Shown here one piece after another: positions 24,157-33,423 of a stretch of 64,000 bases of DNA (position 1 is the stretch's first letter; every line of letters begins with the position of its first letter). Location of the stretch: the NCBI GenBank assembly GCA_041691795.1, contig JBEPTX010000003.1:104971-168970 (forward strand), given 5' to 3'. The stretch is from JBEPTX01 sp041691795 (lineage in GTDB: Bacteria > Patescibacteriota > Saccharimonadia > Saccharimonadales > Saccharimonadaceae). The notes beneath the pieces were generated by a model. That model worked only from the letters and a program-made list of their open reading frames with translations, did not search any database and was not told where the DNA came from. Both the position numbers and the translations under genes were made by a program.

Positions 24157-24546
24157 CTATTTACGATCTTTTAAACGATAGACAAACTTCAAAGCAGACC
24201 AAATATCATCAACAGCCGCTACCTTCACATCAACCACCCCATGTTCCAGCCCAAATTCACGCACAACATTCTCATCAATATCACTCACGATACCTGATGC
24301 CTTTTTCGGCCATGATACCCAAACGGTGCCATTTTTGCCCAATTTGGACAGCGAAAAGGTCATCGACCTCTGTAATTCATCGTGATTGCGTACAAAGATA
24401 TGGATAAAATCATACGGTTCGGGTGCATTGAACGTCATGTCATCTCTGACCTCGGCATAATAGGGTGCAACCGTATCAACAAAACTAGTCTGGCCACGTT
24501 TGTAGCCTAGTTTACGCAAAAGGGGAGTGTTTGAATAACCTGCCAT
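24157..24546 (-). CDS. DUF3052-like protein
   Basis: A 129-residue soluble protein. MAGYSNTPLLRKLGYKRG at the start and SLSKLGKNGTVWVSWPKKASG in the middle are characteristic of DUF3052, a family of unknown function. CATACT lies 6 bases before the ATG on the minus strand, with no SD, so the mRNA is probably leaderless. Confidence 0.8.
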   Translation of the reverse strand: MAGYSNTPLLRKLGYKRGQTSFVDTVAPYYAEVRDDMTFNAPEPYDFIHIFVRNHDELQRSMTFSLSKLGKNGTVWVSWPKKASGIVSDIDENVVREFGLEHGVVDVKVAAVDDIWSALKFVYRLKDRK

Positions 24547-24574
24547 ACATTTAGTATGACATGATTTTCACTAC

Positions 24575-25780
24575 CTAGTGAGGTAACATATTATTGATTG
24601 CAGCGTTTGCGTTTGCAATCATCTGATTCACGCTGTCATTGGCGGCTTTTGCCTGCTCGGCTATGCCTACAGCGATGACTTTGCCCTGATCACCAATGTC
24701 TTGCGGTAGACCAGCTTGCTGTGATTGATCAACAAATGTGTCAAAACTCGACTGAGTCTGATCGACGACTTGATCGAAGTTTGGCAGAGGTGGCAAAGCA
24801 GGAAGTTGAGGAAGATCGATAGCTGGAAGGGTAGAAGAATTCGCAGACGTCTCTTCGGTGACATGCGCACCACTAGCAGTCGTATATTCCACGGTTGCAG
24901 TTGGATCTGCCTTGAAATTATTTGGTTCGAACGAACCATCGTAGTGATGAATCGTGTCCCATGCAAGACCAAGTGGGTTATTGAGTTGTCCTTGGTCGTT
25001 AAACAGACCGTTAGACCACAAACCGTTTTTAGTTTTGAGCACCGTCACATCGACATTAGGACCCAAATTATCAAGATTTTTCGCAGGATCAGGCCGTGCA
25101 CCTAGTAGACCCAGGACATCGCCAACAAAGCGCAGTTGACCGGTATTAACCTCATCAGCAAATCCACCACGGCCATATTCGGTATCAACCAGTGTTGCAG
25201 TATACTGCTCACCTGGGCGTGACGGCGTGACGTTTTGCAATGTTCCAATCGTGGCACCACCACCAGCAGAAAATGCTGCTAATTCATGGCTATCATTTTC
25301 AATAACCGCCTCAGTCATCGCAGCCGTTCCAGCATCTTCTGTTTGTCGAAGATTATGGGTACCAAATGCTGATGGACCAATCAACGGAGTCGGGTCGAAC
25401 CCAATATTGAACACGCTACCCGGTTGAGGGACGAGAAGCTGCGTTTCACCAGTAATATTATCGTATGTTCGCACTTCTTGCGTTTGGCCAATTCCCCCAG
25501 AACCAACGGTCACATTGCGACCACTGACAGGTTGTTTGTAAGCGTTCATGATCGACCCGACAGGGGCAGGTGTTGGTGGCTGATCAGCAACAGCAGGTTT
25601 GACACCAAAATTCCAGATAGCAGACAGCGAAACAGCGATAACGCCCATTCTTACGCCCATTCTGCTCGAAAGTGATCGTTTCGCCTCATGACGACGCCCA
25701 GATGGGGCAAAATTTTCCCTGTCCAATAACTCATTGGCAGGTATCTGGGTTCGACGTCGGCGATTGTTAGGATTAAACAT
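24575..25780 (-). CDS. Exported alpha/beta-hydrolase-like protein
   Basis: A 401-residue protein. A basic N-terminus (about 40 residues) precedes a signal or anchor helix (VRMGVIAVSLSAIWNFGVKPAVA). The outer part includes HELAAFSAGGGATIGTL with Ser171, which looks like a nucleophile elbow, and RPGEQYTATLVDTEYGRGGFADEVNTGQLRFVGDVLG. The C-terminus is Pro/Leu-rich (LPAIDLPQLPALPPLPNFDQVV) and then helical. The layout parallels the PE-PPE-like protein at 26668, suggesting a related exported hydrolase pair. Substrate unknown. The long basic leader before the signal helix is unusual. Confidence 0.6.
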   Translation of the reverse strand: MFNPNNRRRRTQIPANELLDRENFAPSGRRHEAKRSLSSRMGVRMGVIAVSLSAIWNFGVKPAVADQPPTPAPVGSIMNAYKQPVSGRNVTVGSGGIGQTQEVRTYDNITGETQLLVPQPGSVFNIGFDPTPLIGPSAFGTHNLRQTEDAGTAAMTEAVIENDSHELAAFSAGGGATIGTLQNVTPSRPGEQYTATLVDTEYGRGGFADEVNTGQLRFVGDVLGLLGARPDPAKNLDNLGPNVDVTVLKTKNGLWSNGLFNDQGQLNNPLGLAWDTIHHYDGSFEPNNFKADPTATVEYTTASGAHVTEETSANSSTLPAIDLPQLPALPPLPNFDQVVDQTQSSFDTFVDQSQQAGLPQDIGDQGKVIAVGIAEQAKAANDSVNQMIANANAAINNMLPH

Positions 25781-25901
25781 TTTCTATAAAACTCCTGTAT
25801 TTGTGTTCTATATTACCATATAGTTGCTATATTGTAAATACTCTTGAAGAATAATTTATACATTTGCAAAATACCACAAAGCGTATATAATTACATCACT
25901 T

Positions 25902-26576
25902 ATGGCGGATACACTACCGGGTGGCCCAAATTTCGGCGATCAAGAGCCGCTGGTATACAATGTCAACGCTCTATCATCTGAAATAATAGAGAGAAATAAA
26001 CTAGAAACAGATACTGAAGGCCTGTTCAGGGCCGAAGTATGGAGCGATCCAACGGATCTGATCGACTATGAACTTTTTGTCTCATACGCCCCCGATGGTG
26101 GGTACTTTTATTCACTTCACGCACATCATATAGTTGACGGTGGTGACGTGCTTGCCTGTACATATGGCCCCTTAAATGCCATTTATTTTGCAGTAGCGAA
26201 AAACGAATATGAACTTTGCGAAACCGATGTGCAAAAGCGACAGGCGGTTCAGGAGATTCTCCTTTCGGCACCGCAGGTCGAGGTAATGCCAGAAGTTAAA
26301 GAAACCAAGGAAATGAGAAATGAATTTTGGAACATTGCCGGACGATTTGCACTTCAGCATCTTATGGCCGACCAGAAGATGGCGGAACTTGTGTATCATC
26401 TTCAATGGATTCCGAACGAAGAAAGTGGTCCTACTTACGACCAGCTATACCACAATTTACGTGCAGGTTGCATCTATTTGCCACCAGAAACATTAGCTTG
26501 GGCAATTACTGACTTACTGTCGCGCCAGCAGCACAATCGCATTGAACTTGATTACAAGCCAAATCAACAATTCTAG
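25902..26576 (+). CDS. Unknown soluble protein, 224 residues
   Basis: Starts MADTLPGGPNFGDQEPLVYNV. The sequence includes GGYFYSLHAHHIVDGGDVLAC and a helical second half (FWNIAGRFALQHLMADQKMAEL). No family recognised, no membrane helix. TATAAT lies 10 bases before the ATG and there is no SD, so RNA is nearly leaderless. It ends at a bidirectional terminator. Confidence 0.7.
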   Translation: MADTLPGGPNFGDQEPLVYNVNALSSEIIERNKLETDTEGLFRAEVWSDPTDLIDYELFVSYAPDGGYFYSLHAHHIVDGGDVLACTYGPLNAIYFAVAKNEYELCETDVQKRQAVQEILLSAPQVEVMPEVKETKEMRNEFWNIAGRFALQHLMADQKMAELVYHLQWIPNEESGPTYDQLYHNLRAGCIYLPPETLAWAITDLLSRQQHNRIELDYKPNQQF

Positions 26577-26584
26577 ATATTATT

Positions 26585-26638
26585 AACGCCCCCTGGAGAC
26601 CTGACACCACGAGGGTGAGGGGTCTCCAGTAGGGCGTT
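26585..26638. terminator. Large hairpin between convergent genes
   Basis: Stem AACGCCC plus CTGGAGACC (26585-26601) pairs with GGTCTCCAG plus GGGCGTT (26621-26638), with a small bulge. It lies between the unknown gene (+) and the PE-PPE-like gene (-). Confidence 0.8.
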
Positions 26639-26667
26639 TGGGTGGATGAAACGGTGGCTAGTCGGAG

Positions 26668-27837
26668 CTAGCGGGGGATCAAGGACTGCAGCCCTTGTAC
26701 CAGCTGATTGGCAAGTGGTGCCAACTGGGGCGGTACGGGCTGAGCTTGAACCCAATCTGCAGCCTGTGCGGCTACGTTGACGACGACTGGCGACGGCACC
26801 ACTGGAGGTGGCATCGAAGCAGGCGCGACAACCGGATGTGCCACATTGTCCACGAATTGCTGAACAGGAGCGACAACATTGTCTTGCCAGGCCTGTGCAA
26901 CTGGATCGGCAGGCAGCGGAGGCGGAACTGAAGCAGCTACCTGGTGAGTTGCTGCTGCCACCATATCTGGCGATGTCGAGATTCCTCCTGGTCCAGGATC
27001 GGGCCGGGCGGTATCTTGCCTGACGGCATTCTCCCAATCTTTCGGAAGATAGACACCCCGTACATGTAGCCATTGCAGAAGCGGCGTCTCGCCACTAGGG
27101 TTCAGGATCGTCACATAGTGGACGTTCCCAACATCGTAGGAACGGCTAGGAGCCAAACCGACGTTGTTGTAACCATCGCGGTGAGTGAGATCGTATCCCG
27201 CAAGGCCATCCAGCAGATTTATCCCGTCATATACCCGGGGGAAATCTGCGATTGAATCGCCCTGATGAGAAATGATCGTCACTTGCACGTTTGGACTGGT
27301 CGGCAGCGGAGTGCAGCGAGAACCAGTGACCATCTGGGCCAGTGGTTGCTGCATGATTCCAGTGCCTTCGACGCATGGATCACCCGTAAGAGTGATCGAC
27401 ATCGGTGGAGCATTCGGCCCCATACCGCCGACATAATTCGTGAGTGCATGTGCACCTTGCGAATAGCCGGATGTATTGACCCTTCCCTGACCAACTGCCG
27501 GACCAACCATTGTACCCATGTTCTGGGCACCCTGATCGATACTCGACTTGTATTGTCCAGAGAACGGCGAAACTGCCGGATACTCCACTGTAACGGGATG
27601 CGTTCCCTCCGGAACAGCGACTCCGCTCAGCCCGGGACTGCCCGTGCCTTCCAGCACGAACGTGTCCCCAGTGGTGTTTGCCATCAGGACGTAGTCGTGA
27701 CCAAGCGTAGTACTCGCATGAGTACCTTGCTCACTCTCGACATTGACCGTCTGAGCGACCCCCAACGTGAAAAGCGACAATAGCGTCGCAACTGCGGCCA
27801 CGTGACGTCGATGTCGACGTGGCACCATGTTTAACAT
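26668..27837 (-). CDS. Exported PE-PPE-domain-like alpha/beta hydrolase
   Basis: The start at 27837 is chosen for the upstream GAAGGA; an in-frame ATG at 27876 has no SD. A signal peptide (RRHRRHVAAVATLLSLFTLGVAQT) leads to a hydrolase domain with the nucleophile elbow NTSGYSQGAHAL and then DSIADFPRVYDG and THRDGY. GYSQGA, an ADFP-type loop and a late His are the landmarks of the PE-PPE/cutinase-like domain known from mycobacteria. The C-terminal 100 residues are Pro/Ala/Val-rich (PPPLPADPVAQAWQDN), like a cell-wall spacer. GC content appears higher than in neighbours, consistent with transfer from an actinobacterium. Substrates in the family are esters or lipids. Confidence 0.7.
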   Translation of the reverse strand: MLNMVPRRHRRHVAAVATLLSLFTLGVAQTVNVESEQGTHASTTLGHDYVLMANTTGDTFVLEGTGSPGLSGVAVPEGTHPVTVEYPAVSPFSGQYKSSIDQGAQNMGTMVGPAVGQGRVNTSGYSQGAHALTNYVGGMGPNAPPMSITLTGDPCVEGTGIMQQPLAQMVTGSRCTPLPTSPNVQVTIISHQGDSIADFPRVYDGINLLDGLAGYDLTHRDGYNNVGLAPSRSYDVGNVHYVTILNPSGETPLLQWLHVRGVYLPKDWENAVRQDTARPDPGPGGISTSPDMVAAATHQVAASVPPPLPADPVAQAWQDNVVAPVQQFVDNVAHPVVAPASMPPPVVPSPVVVNVAAQAADWVQAQPVPPQLAPLANQLVQGLQSLIPR

Positions 27838-28011
27838 GGCTTCCTTCTTTCTCTCCTCGAATCCCTTTGACATCATTGTCAGCGGGTAGTGCGTGTCCCT
27901 CTGTTGAAGCTTAAATCAAGCTTGCAGGGAGGCATAAGCGAATAATATCACACATATGTCAATTTGTTAAATAATTATTAACTTTATGCTTTTTAACAGG
28001 GGTAGGTAATA

Positions 28012-28917
28012 CTATTTTCCGTTAATATCATGGCCACCAAACTTGTTACGCATAGCCGCGAGTAGTTTGGTTGCAAATGTGATCTCACCATTTTCGGATG
28101 CATTACGAACATCGAGTGCTACCTGAATAGCGGGAAGGGGAATACCTAGTTCATTGGCTGTTTCAACCGTCCAGCGACCTTCACCATTTTGACCAACAAT
28201 ACCCTCAATACCATCAAGATTTGGGTTTTCGTGGAGTGCCTGGCGTGTCAAATCATTCAACCAGCTGGTCACGACGCTTGATTCTTGCCACACATCACCA
28301 GCTGCGGCTAGGTCCAAATTCTTGTATGGACCTTCCTTTAGCATGCGATATCCCTCGGCCAGTGACTCCATCATGCCGTATTCGATCGCATTGTGGACCA
28401 TTTTGACATAGTGGCCGCTGCCGTTTTCACCAAAGTGGCGATGACCGCCACGTGGCTGCGCAAGTGTATCTAGAGCAGGAGAAATGGCCTCATACGCGAT
28501 TTTTTCGCCACCAACCATCATCGAAAAGCCGTTTTCGATACCCCAAACACCGCCACTGGTGCCGATGTCGAGTAGTTGGCTACCAGCTGCAAACACTTTG
28601 TCAGCCCGAAGTTTGTCACCGCGATAATCGCTATTACCACCATCGATAATCACGCTATTTGCAGGCAAAATCGCCAGCCATTCATCAATTTTGGCGTCAA
28701 TCACATCGGCAGGTAGCATAATCCACAGCACGACTGGTTCGCTGTCAAATGCATCAACAACTTCTTGGTCAGAGTAGGCGGGAATCGCCCCATATTCTTT
28801 GGCTTCGTCAACTTTGTCGGAACTACGGTTGTGCGCGACCACTTCGTGACCGTTTTCGGCCAGTTTTTTGGCAATTTGTCCGCCCATGCGCCCCAGGCCA
28901 GAAATAGCAATCTTCAT
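28012..28917 (-). CDS. 6-phosphogluconate dehydrogenase, short (GndA/YqeC-like) type
   Basis: A 301-residue NAD(P)-dependent enzyme. The Rossmann motif is GLGRMGGQIA (7-16). The catalytic segment is GTSGGVWGIENGFSMMVGG, matching the family's GxSGG. The substrate region is GHYVKMVHNAIEYGMMESLAEGY with catalytic Lys and Asn, followed by GIVGQNGEGRWTVETANELGIPLP. At about 300 residues it belongs to the short group, which lacks the C-terminal extension of the 470-residue enzymes. It oxidatively decarboxylates 6-phosphogluconate to ribulose 5-phosphate and yields reductant. A clear SD (GGAG) precedes the ATG. Monocistronic by position. Confidence 0.93.
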   Translation of the reverse strand: MKIAISGLGRMGGQIAKKLAENGHEVVAHNRSSDKVDEAKEYGAIPAYSDQEVVDAFDSEPVVLWIMLPADVIDAKIDEWLAILPANSVIIDGGNSDYRGDKLRADKVFAAGSQLLDIGTSGGVWGIENGFSMMVGGEKIAYEAISPALDTLAQPRGGHRHFGENGSGHYVKMVHNAIEYGMMESLAEGYRMLKEGPYKNLDLAAAGDVWQESSVVTSWLNDLTRQALHENPNLDGIEGIVGQNGEGRWTVETANELGIPLPAIQVALDVRNASENGEITFATKLLAAMRNKFGGHDINGK

Positions 28918-29020
28918 AATACACTCCTCGTTATTTAGCTCTATTATACAGTAGCTCTATAAATTGTGTGTATTGCTTGTGCTTGATATGTCCAGTGCGA
29001 AGAGCTAGCATTGAGTCACT

Positions 29021-29596
29021 ATGAGCATCGAACATATAGCAACCCAGGTGGATCTGACCGAACAACAACTACGCGTCGCCAACCTTGCCGGACGCGTCAT
29101 TTCGATTGCATCAATGGAACATGCAAGCTCTTTTCCGCGTGTTGGGCTGATGGCATCGAGTATTGATATCGCACTCTTGCATCTAGGAAGATTGCTCGGA
29201 AGTAAAAGCGATGAAAAGTTTTCTGACAAAATCAATGAAGTTGTCCATGGAAATATTATCGGGGACGTGGAATCTCTTCTCGTAGTCCTCACACACTCAG
29301 AGCTTCTGCACAAAGACAGCTCGGGCATTCTGGTGCCAGATGATGAACTGCTGACGTTTCAGGCATTGCAAATATATCGGGGACACAACCTAGACGACTC
29401 TGTTCCTGATGGGGTGATGGAGCTTATCTCAGATAGGTTTATTCCACACTATAAAAGACAGTTAAAGCAAAATATAGATCTCCAGCGTCAAAGCCAAAAT
29501 AACCGTGGTCAAGGACTTGGTCTTGCTCACCAGTTCGGTAACCATGCTCTCGATGCGGCCTTTTGGGTCGAGGATTTTCTCGAAGAAGCAAGTTAG
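29021..29596 (+). CDS. Unknown helical protein, 191 residues
   Basis: No family recognised. Helix-rich and acidic, for example MASSIDIALLHLGRLLGSKS and VESLLVVLTHSELLHKDS, ending FGNHALDAAFWVEDFLEEAS. No membrane helix. No SD is visible before the ATG. It is followed 33 bases later by a membrane protein gene with its own -10 box. Confidence 0.65.
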   Translation: MSIEHIATQVDLTEQQLRVANLAGRVISIASMEHASSFPRVGLMASSIDIALLHLGRLLGSKSDEKFSDKINEVVHGNIIGDVESLLVVLTHSELLHKDSSGILVPDDELLTFQALQIYRGHNLDDSVPDGVMELISDRFIPHYKRQLKQNIDLQRQSQNNRGQGLGLAHQFGNHALDAAFWVEDFLEEAS

Positions 29597-29629
29597 CCTT
29601 TTCCTGGACAACTGCGCTACAATTATTCC

Positions 29630-30145
29630 ATGGCAGACCAACCAGAAACGACCAAGATAGAGCGCGAACATATCGCCGAAAACATGAAAGAACGCGTTTA
29701 TTCGACGATCACACTGATCGCTGTTATCGCCGCCTACTGGCAAAACAGTGGCGAACATAGTGTCAAAAGCACCGTTTTTGCAATGGCTGGGACGGTTGCA
29801 GCCTTGTGGCTGGCAACACTTGTATCTGTACGCATGTCGTATCGTGCGGTTCATGGCCGCGGTGTCAAACCATCCGAATATCGCAAACTTATGTTCACTA
29901 GTTCAGGGCTGCTAGCACCGGCAATTGGGCCGATTATCCTTGTTTTGCTGAGTCTCACAGGTATTTACAGTATGAAAACAGCCTTGATGGCGTCGATGGC
30001 GATCCTGTTACTATCACTATTTCTGCTATCATTTGTGGCTGGCCGCAAGATTTACACCAGCACTGGGCGTTTGATTGTCGTTAGTCTTCTTGAGATGTCG
30101 GTAGGTGTTGGGGTGATTCTACTAAAGCTGGCGGTTGGGGAGTAG
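29630..30145 (+). CDS. Four-helix membrane protein of unknown function
   Basis: A 171-residue protein with hydrophobic helices around VYSTITLIAVIAAYW, VFAMAGTVAALWLATLVSV, LLAPAIGPIILVLLSLTGI and MASMAILLLSLFLLSFVAG, and a further one near the C-terminus (MSVGVGVILLKLAVG). TACAAT lies 6 bases before the ATG at 29630 and there is no SD, pointing to a leaderless mRNA. The 3' end overlaps the converging gene by 65 bases. No family recognised. Confidence 0.75.
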   Translation: MADQPETTKIEREHIAENMKERVYSTITLIAVIAAYWQNSGEHSVKSTVFAMAGTVAALWLATLVSVRMSYRAVHGRGVKPSEYRKLMFTSSGLLAPAIGPIILVLLSLTGIYSMKTALMASMAILLLSLFLLSFVAGRKIYTSTGRLIVVSLLEMSVGVGVILLKLAVGE

Positions 30146-30677
30146 AGCGCGTTCCAGAGTGAAGTGAGTAAAGATACGCTGGCATAGGAAAATGTTTGTT
30201 TTCTGCCTTTTCTTTCTCTGTAAATGGTGAGGCGATACGACCCAGTGTTCGAGGATCGGTTGGGACAGCCAGGATTCCAGCAGTTTTACCATCGATTGTG
30301 GCGAATGCAGCCAGGCTACGCCTGCTATCGCTTTTCATAAATCGTGCCAACATATTTTTGGCTGAATTTCCTATCCAGAGCCCAGCTTCTTCGTCCTCAT
30401 TGATAGCCAGAACATCTTGTCTATCCGGTTCTATTTCCGAAAAACCGTCAGGAAGTACCAACCCATGCTGCTCTACAGCCAACACAAGTCCAGCCAAACG
30501 CTTTGAAAATGATACGCCTTCTTCCTCATGATGCTTGCGCCCATATCTACTCACCACAAGATGCGCACCATCATCAGGACGTCGGTATGATCCAAACACC
30601 TCTTGCGTGCCGTACTGCAATTCGTCATCTCGCTTAAAATCACCGTATGCCTTGGGAAACTCGTATGGCTTTGTCAT
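30081..30677 (-). CDS. Unknown soluble protein, 198 residues
   Basis: Start set at 30677 (MTKPYEFPKAYGDF) because TATAAT lies 6 bases before that ATG. The sequence includes SYRRPDDGAHLVVSRYGRKHHEEEG and IASPFTEKEKAENKHFPMPAY, with a Pro/Ser-rich end. No family recognised. It overlaps the opposite membrane protein gene by 65 bases at its 3' end. Confidence 0.7.
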   Translation of the reverse strand: MTKPYEFPKAYGDFKRDDELQYGTQEVFGSYRRPDDGAHLVVSRYGRKHHEEEGVSFSKRLAGLVLAVEQHGLVLPDGFSEIEPDRQDVLAINEDEEAGLWIGNSAKNMLARFMKSDSRRSLAAFATIDGKTAGILAVPTDPRTLGRIASPFTEKEKAENKHFPMPAYLYSLHSGTRSTPQPPALVESPQHLPTSQED

Positions 30678-30736
30678 AGGTATATTATACCATAAAAGCA
30701 TAAGTTAAACATTCGTAAGCTTGCAGGGAGCTGAGA

Positions 30737-31915
30737 ATGGGTTTACACTACAAATTAAATATGATCATCGATAAGTTTCCGAAGTTGTGTAAGACCGATA
30801 TTGCTAGTGTGCGACCAGAGGATGAGAAGTTGTCTGACCACCCTGTCTTTCCGCTAGCTAAAGAGATGCAAGAGCTATTTTTGGATCATGTGGCGCGTAG
30901 GAAGGACCTGACGCTACAGCTCGGTATGGCGGTTCGTGTGCTTAACGAGTTTGCTGATGCATCAGAGCTGGGAGGGCGAGTAGCAATGATACGTGGCGAT
31001 GCCGACGATGTACTTATACCTGAAATACACTTAAACACCACGAGTGGTGAAGCGAGCGTCGATGATTACGACGAGGATGAAAAGTACGGGCCGCCTGGAG
31101 AGATCGATGAGGATGAAGAAGAAGACGAAGACGATGATACAGATCTACTGTCATATCGGTCTCAGCTACTTGGCAAAAGCGTCGTTCGGAACGTGCAAGG
31201 GCAATTTTATGGATTTTTCTACAATACAAGACATGCAATCTTGACAGACTCAGAGTTAGACGGCAAATACGATGATAATGAGGATGATCCGCTCTCCACA
31301 GGCGAACTTGTTATGAGACTCGTTTCAGGCCAGGGTGAGTCATCGGCCGCACAAATACTAAGCTTTTACACGGGCGTCGTAGGTAAGGTGAAGATTGAAT
31401 TTGCAGATGACATGGCGAAAGAAGACTTAGAACGAGTAAATGAAACGATAGATCAGTTCAAAGATGATATAGAATTAATGTCAATGATCGAGAGATTACG
31501 AGATGCCTTAAAATCTGAAAAATTAAAAGCACATAACGGTTTTAAATCACTTGATAAAATTACCAGTGCACTATTAAACTCGTCTCAACTTACAGATCAG
31601 CATGTGTTATCAAGTGCAATTTTAGATTTAATTACCCACTCGCTACAACTTGATAAGGCCGATTTTGCATTCGCATCACAGATTTTTATGCAAGGTGATA
31701 GTGCCGATTCTGAAATGGTTAACCTTATCGATCTAAAATCAGCCGATGATACGCCAATTCCTCTCTGTGAACCACGCGTTGTCTGTGTTTCAGCCCTCAT
31801 CAAAAGCGGAGACAAAAGCTACAAGAAACGAAAGTCGATCTACATAACATGCGAGACGGATGAGGAAACGGTCGGTTACATCCCACTAGCAAGTATTTCT
31901 GGTTTTGAAGCCTAA
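30737..31915 (+). CDS. Unknown protein with a long acidic stretch
   Basis: A 392-residue soluble protein. Residues about 105-135 are strongly acidic (DDYDEDEKYGPPGEIDEDEEE and then further Asp). A folded C-terminal half contains LLNSSQLTDQHVLSSAILDLI and a beta-rich end VCVSALIKSGDKSYKKRKSIYI. The ATG is preceded by GGGAGCTGAGA. The repetitive acidic linker suggests two domains joined by a flexible region. No family recognised. A terminator follows at 31970. Confidence 0.7.
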   Translation: MGLHYKLNMIIDKFPKLCKTDIASVRPEDEKLSDHPVFPLAKEMQELFLDHVARRKDLTLQLGMAVRVLNEFADASELGGRVAMIRGDADDVLIPEIHLNTTSGEASVDDYDEDEKYGPPGEIDEDEEEDEDDDTDLLSYRSQLLGKSVVRNVQGQFYGFFYNTRHAILTDSELDGKYDDNEDDPLSTGELVMRLVSGQGESSAAQILSFYTGVVGKVKIEFADDMAKEDLERVNETIDQFKDDIELMSMIERLRDALKSEKLKAHNGFKSLDKITSALLNSSQLTDQHVLSSAILDLITHSLQLDKADFAFASQIFMQGDSADSEMVNLIDLKSADDTPIPLCEPRVVCVSALIKSGDKSYKKRKSIYITCETDEETVGYIPLASISGFEA

Positions 31916-31969
31916 GAGGACTAGTTCCTGTATACTGTTAACAGATGACGGAAAAGCACGCAATTGGAA

Positions 31970-32010
31970 AAGGCGCACCCAGAAACTCGTATGAGTTCCA
32001 GGTGCGCCTT
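31970..32010. terminator. Hairpin terminator after the acidic-linker gene
   Basis: Stem AAGGCGCACC (31970-31979) with GGTGCGCCTT (32001-32010), and an inner AACTCGTATGAGTT hairpin. A TATACT at 31931-31936 just upstream could start a very short RNA that ends here. Confidence 0.7.
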
Positions 32011-32088
32011 CAGTTCCATCCGTGCACTAGTGCCGATTTCACTGACCCGTCGCCAGGTTTTTGCTTGAATTTTGAGGTTTCAAGCTAC

Positions 32089-33423
32089 CTATCTATCTCC
32101 GTTCGCACTCGCCAATACGAGCTTGGGATCTGACACCTCCATGAATTGCTTCCTCTCGGCTATCTCCCGGTTGGCTCCTTCGACGGTCTTGTTGATCATC
32201 TCGAAGCCCTTGGGGTCGCCCATGAGGAACGCTCTGACCAAAACGTAGAACGTCATGATCGGAGTGATCAACAGGAACGCGAGCAGGACAGCGCTTGCCA
32301 TTTGTGCAACACGGTTAGCCAAGAACTTTACGCCCCCGGATTGATCCGTGTCGTGTCGAGCGCTGTTGATCCAGCCGCTGTAGGCAAAAGTCAGCAACCA
32401 TGTAGTGAGCGAGAACTGGAACATGTGCCACTGCAAATCTGTCGCGTGGAACACGCCCAATTGAGCACACACTATGCCCATGACGGCTGCGATGAACGTT
32501 GCAAACCCAAGCAGGTACTTGCCTGCCACGAAGAATCGTCCCCATGTCGGCAAAATACCCGGCGTCCTGATAGCGTGGATATTACCCCACAACCAGCGTC
32601 GACGCTGCTTGATGTAGTCCATCATCGTCCAAGGGCTCGTGAGCTGGATGTACTCGTGGAAAAATCCCCACTTGAAACCCAGTCGCACTGCGTTCTGCCC
32701 GAACACCAGATCCTCTGAAGCGTAGATCCGATAGTTCCAGCCGACCACTTGTTCCGCCTGAGTTGCCACCACCATTCCTTCGCCGTGCGCATATACAGGA
32801 TGCTTGATAACACCCTGAGTGAATGAGCAGTAGACCAAACATGCCAAAAATCGCATGTCGTCCAAGTGGCTCAGGAACCAGTGACCAGGTGATACCTTCC
32901 CGTACTGAAGACGGGGAGCAGTGATGCCTTGGCACAGATCGTAGTCGGAAGCCAGTCCTGCGGCAAGATACCCACGTGTCGGCTCGACGTCATCGTCGAG
33001 AAAACACATCTTTCGCGTAGGAGAGACTAGCCCTAGCTTCTTGCGGACGATTCGTGAGTACTCAAGCGCACGCGCCTTGTACTGCGATACCGCCACAAAA
33101 TCCCTTGGCACCGTAATAACACAGTCCGCATCAGGATAGCCACCGTTCTCCATATCGGGCATGCCTGGTTCGTTTACGACCCAGATCTGCTCGATGAACG
33201 CCAAGTTGTATGAGCGAACGACAGCGATGATCTCGTTGACGCGCTCGTATTCCTTGCCGACGGTTGTGATCTGAACGATCATGGATTTATAGCGGCCGGT
33301 ACGTCTGTACCTGGCCGCTGCATGACAGTGAATCTCACTGACAACCAGCATCATCATCTCGACTCCTGGACGCAAAAACGCCAGTGTAAAGATGGTAGCC
33401 AGTACAGTACCGACGATATTCAT
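32089..33423 (-). CDS. Membrane glycosyltransferase, family GT2 (Egghead/cellulose-synthase-like)
   Basis: A 444-residue protein. An N-terminal helix precedes the GT-A domain: CFLDDDVEP with the DxD at 143-145, a SEDLVFG acceptor-base motif near residue 236, and QRRRWLWG (the QxxRW motif) near residue 269. Three to four helices fill residues 290-400 (FVAGKYLLGFATFIAAVMGIV, MASAVLLAFLLITPIMTFYVL). Such enzymes build beta-linked polysaccharides from nucleotide sugars and often move them across the membrane. The start overlaps the stop of the sugar dehydrogenase gene by 4 bases, so the pair is coupled and probably makes an acidic surface glycan. GC content appears elevated. Confidence 0.85.
   Translation of the reverse strand: MNIVGTVLATIFTLAFLRPGVEMMMLVVSEIHCHAAARYRRTGRYKSMIVQITTVGKEYERVNEIIAVVRSYNLAFIEQIWVVNEPGMPDMENGGYPDADCVITVPRDFVAVSQYKARALEYSRIVRKKLGLVSPTRKMCFLDDDVEPTRGYLAAGLASDYDLCQGITAPRLQYGKVSPGHWFLSHLDDMRFLACLVYCSFTQGVIKHPVYAHGEGMVVATQAEQVVGWNYRIYASEDLVFGQNAVRLGFKWGFFHEYIQLTSPWTMMDYIKQRRRWLWGNIHAIRTPGILPTWGRFFVAGKYLLGFATFIAAVMGIVCAQLGVFHATDLQWHMFQFSLTTWLLTFAYSGWINSARHDTDQSGGVKFLANRVAQMASAVLLAFLLITPIMTFYVLVRAFLMGDPKGFEMINKTVEGANREIAERKQFMEVSDPKLVLASANGDR

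Noticed and set aside
27265..27783. A 172-codon plus-strand frame opposite the PE-PPE-like gene
   Set aside because: Arg/His/Cys/Ser-rich shadow typical of antisense in GC-rich DNA; the minus gene has a signal peptide and motif.
27914..30731. 14-base repeat AAGCTTGCAGGGAG at about 27914 and 30718
   Set aside because: Only two short copies, one beside a ribosome site; chance or shared leader sequence cannot be excluded.
31945..32133. A 62-codon plus-strand frame with TATACT 8 bases before its ATG
   Set aside because: It runs through the terminator hairpin at 31970-32010 and into the antisense of the glycosyltransferase gene; the residues look random. The promoter may be real but more likely starts a very short RNA.
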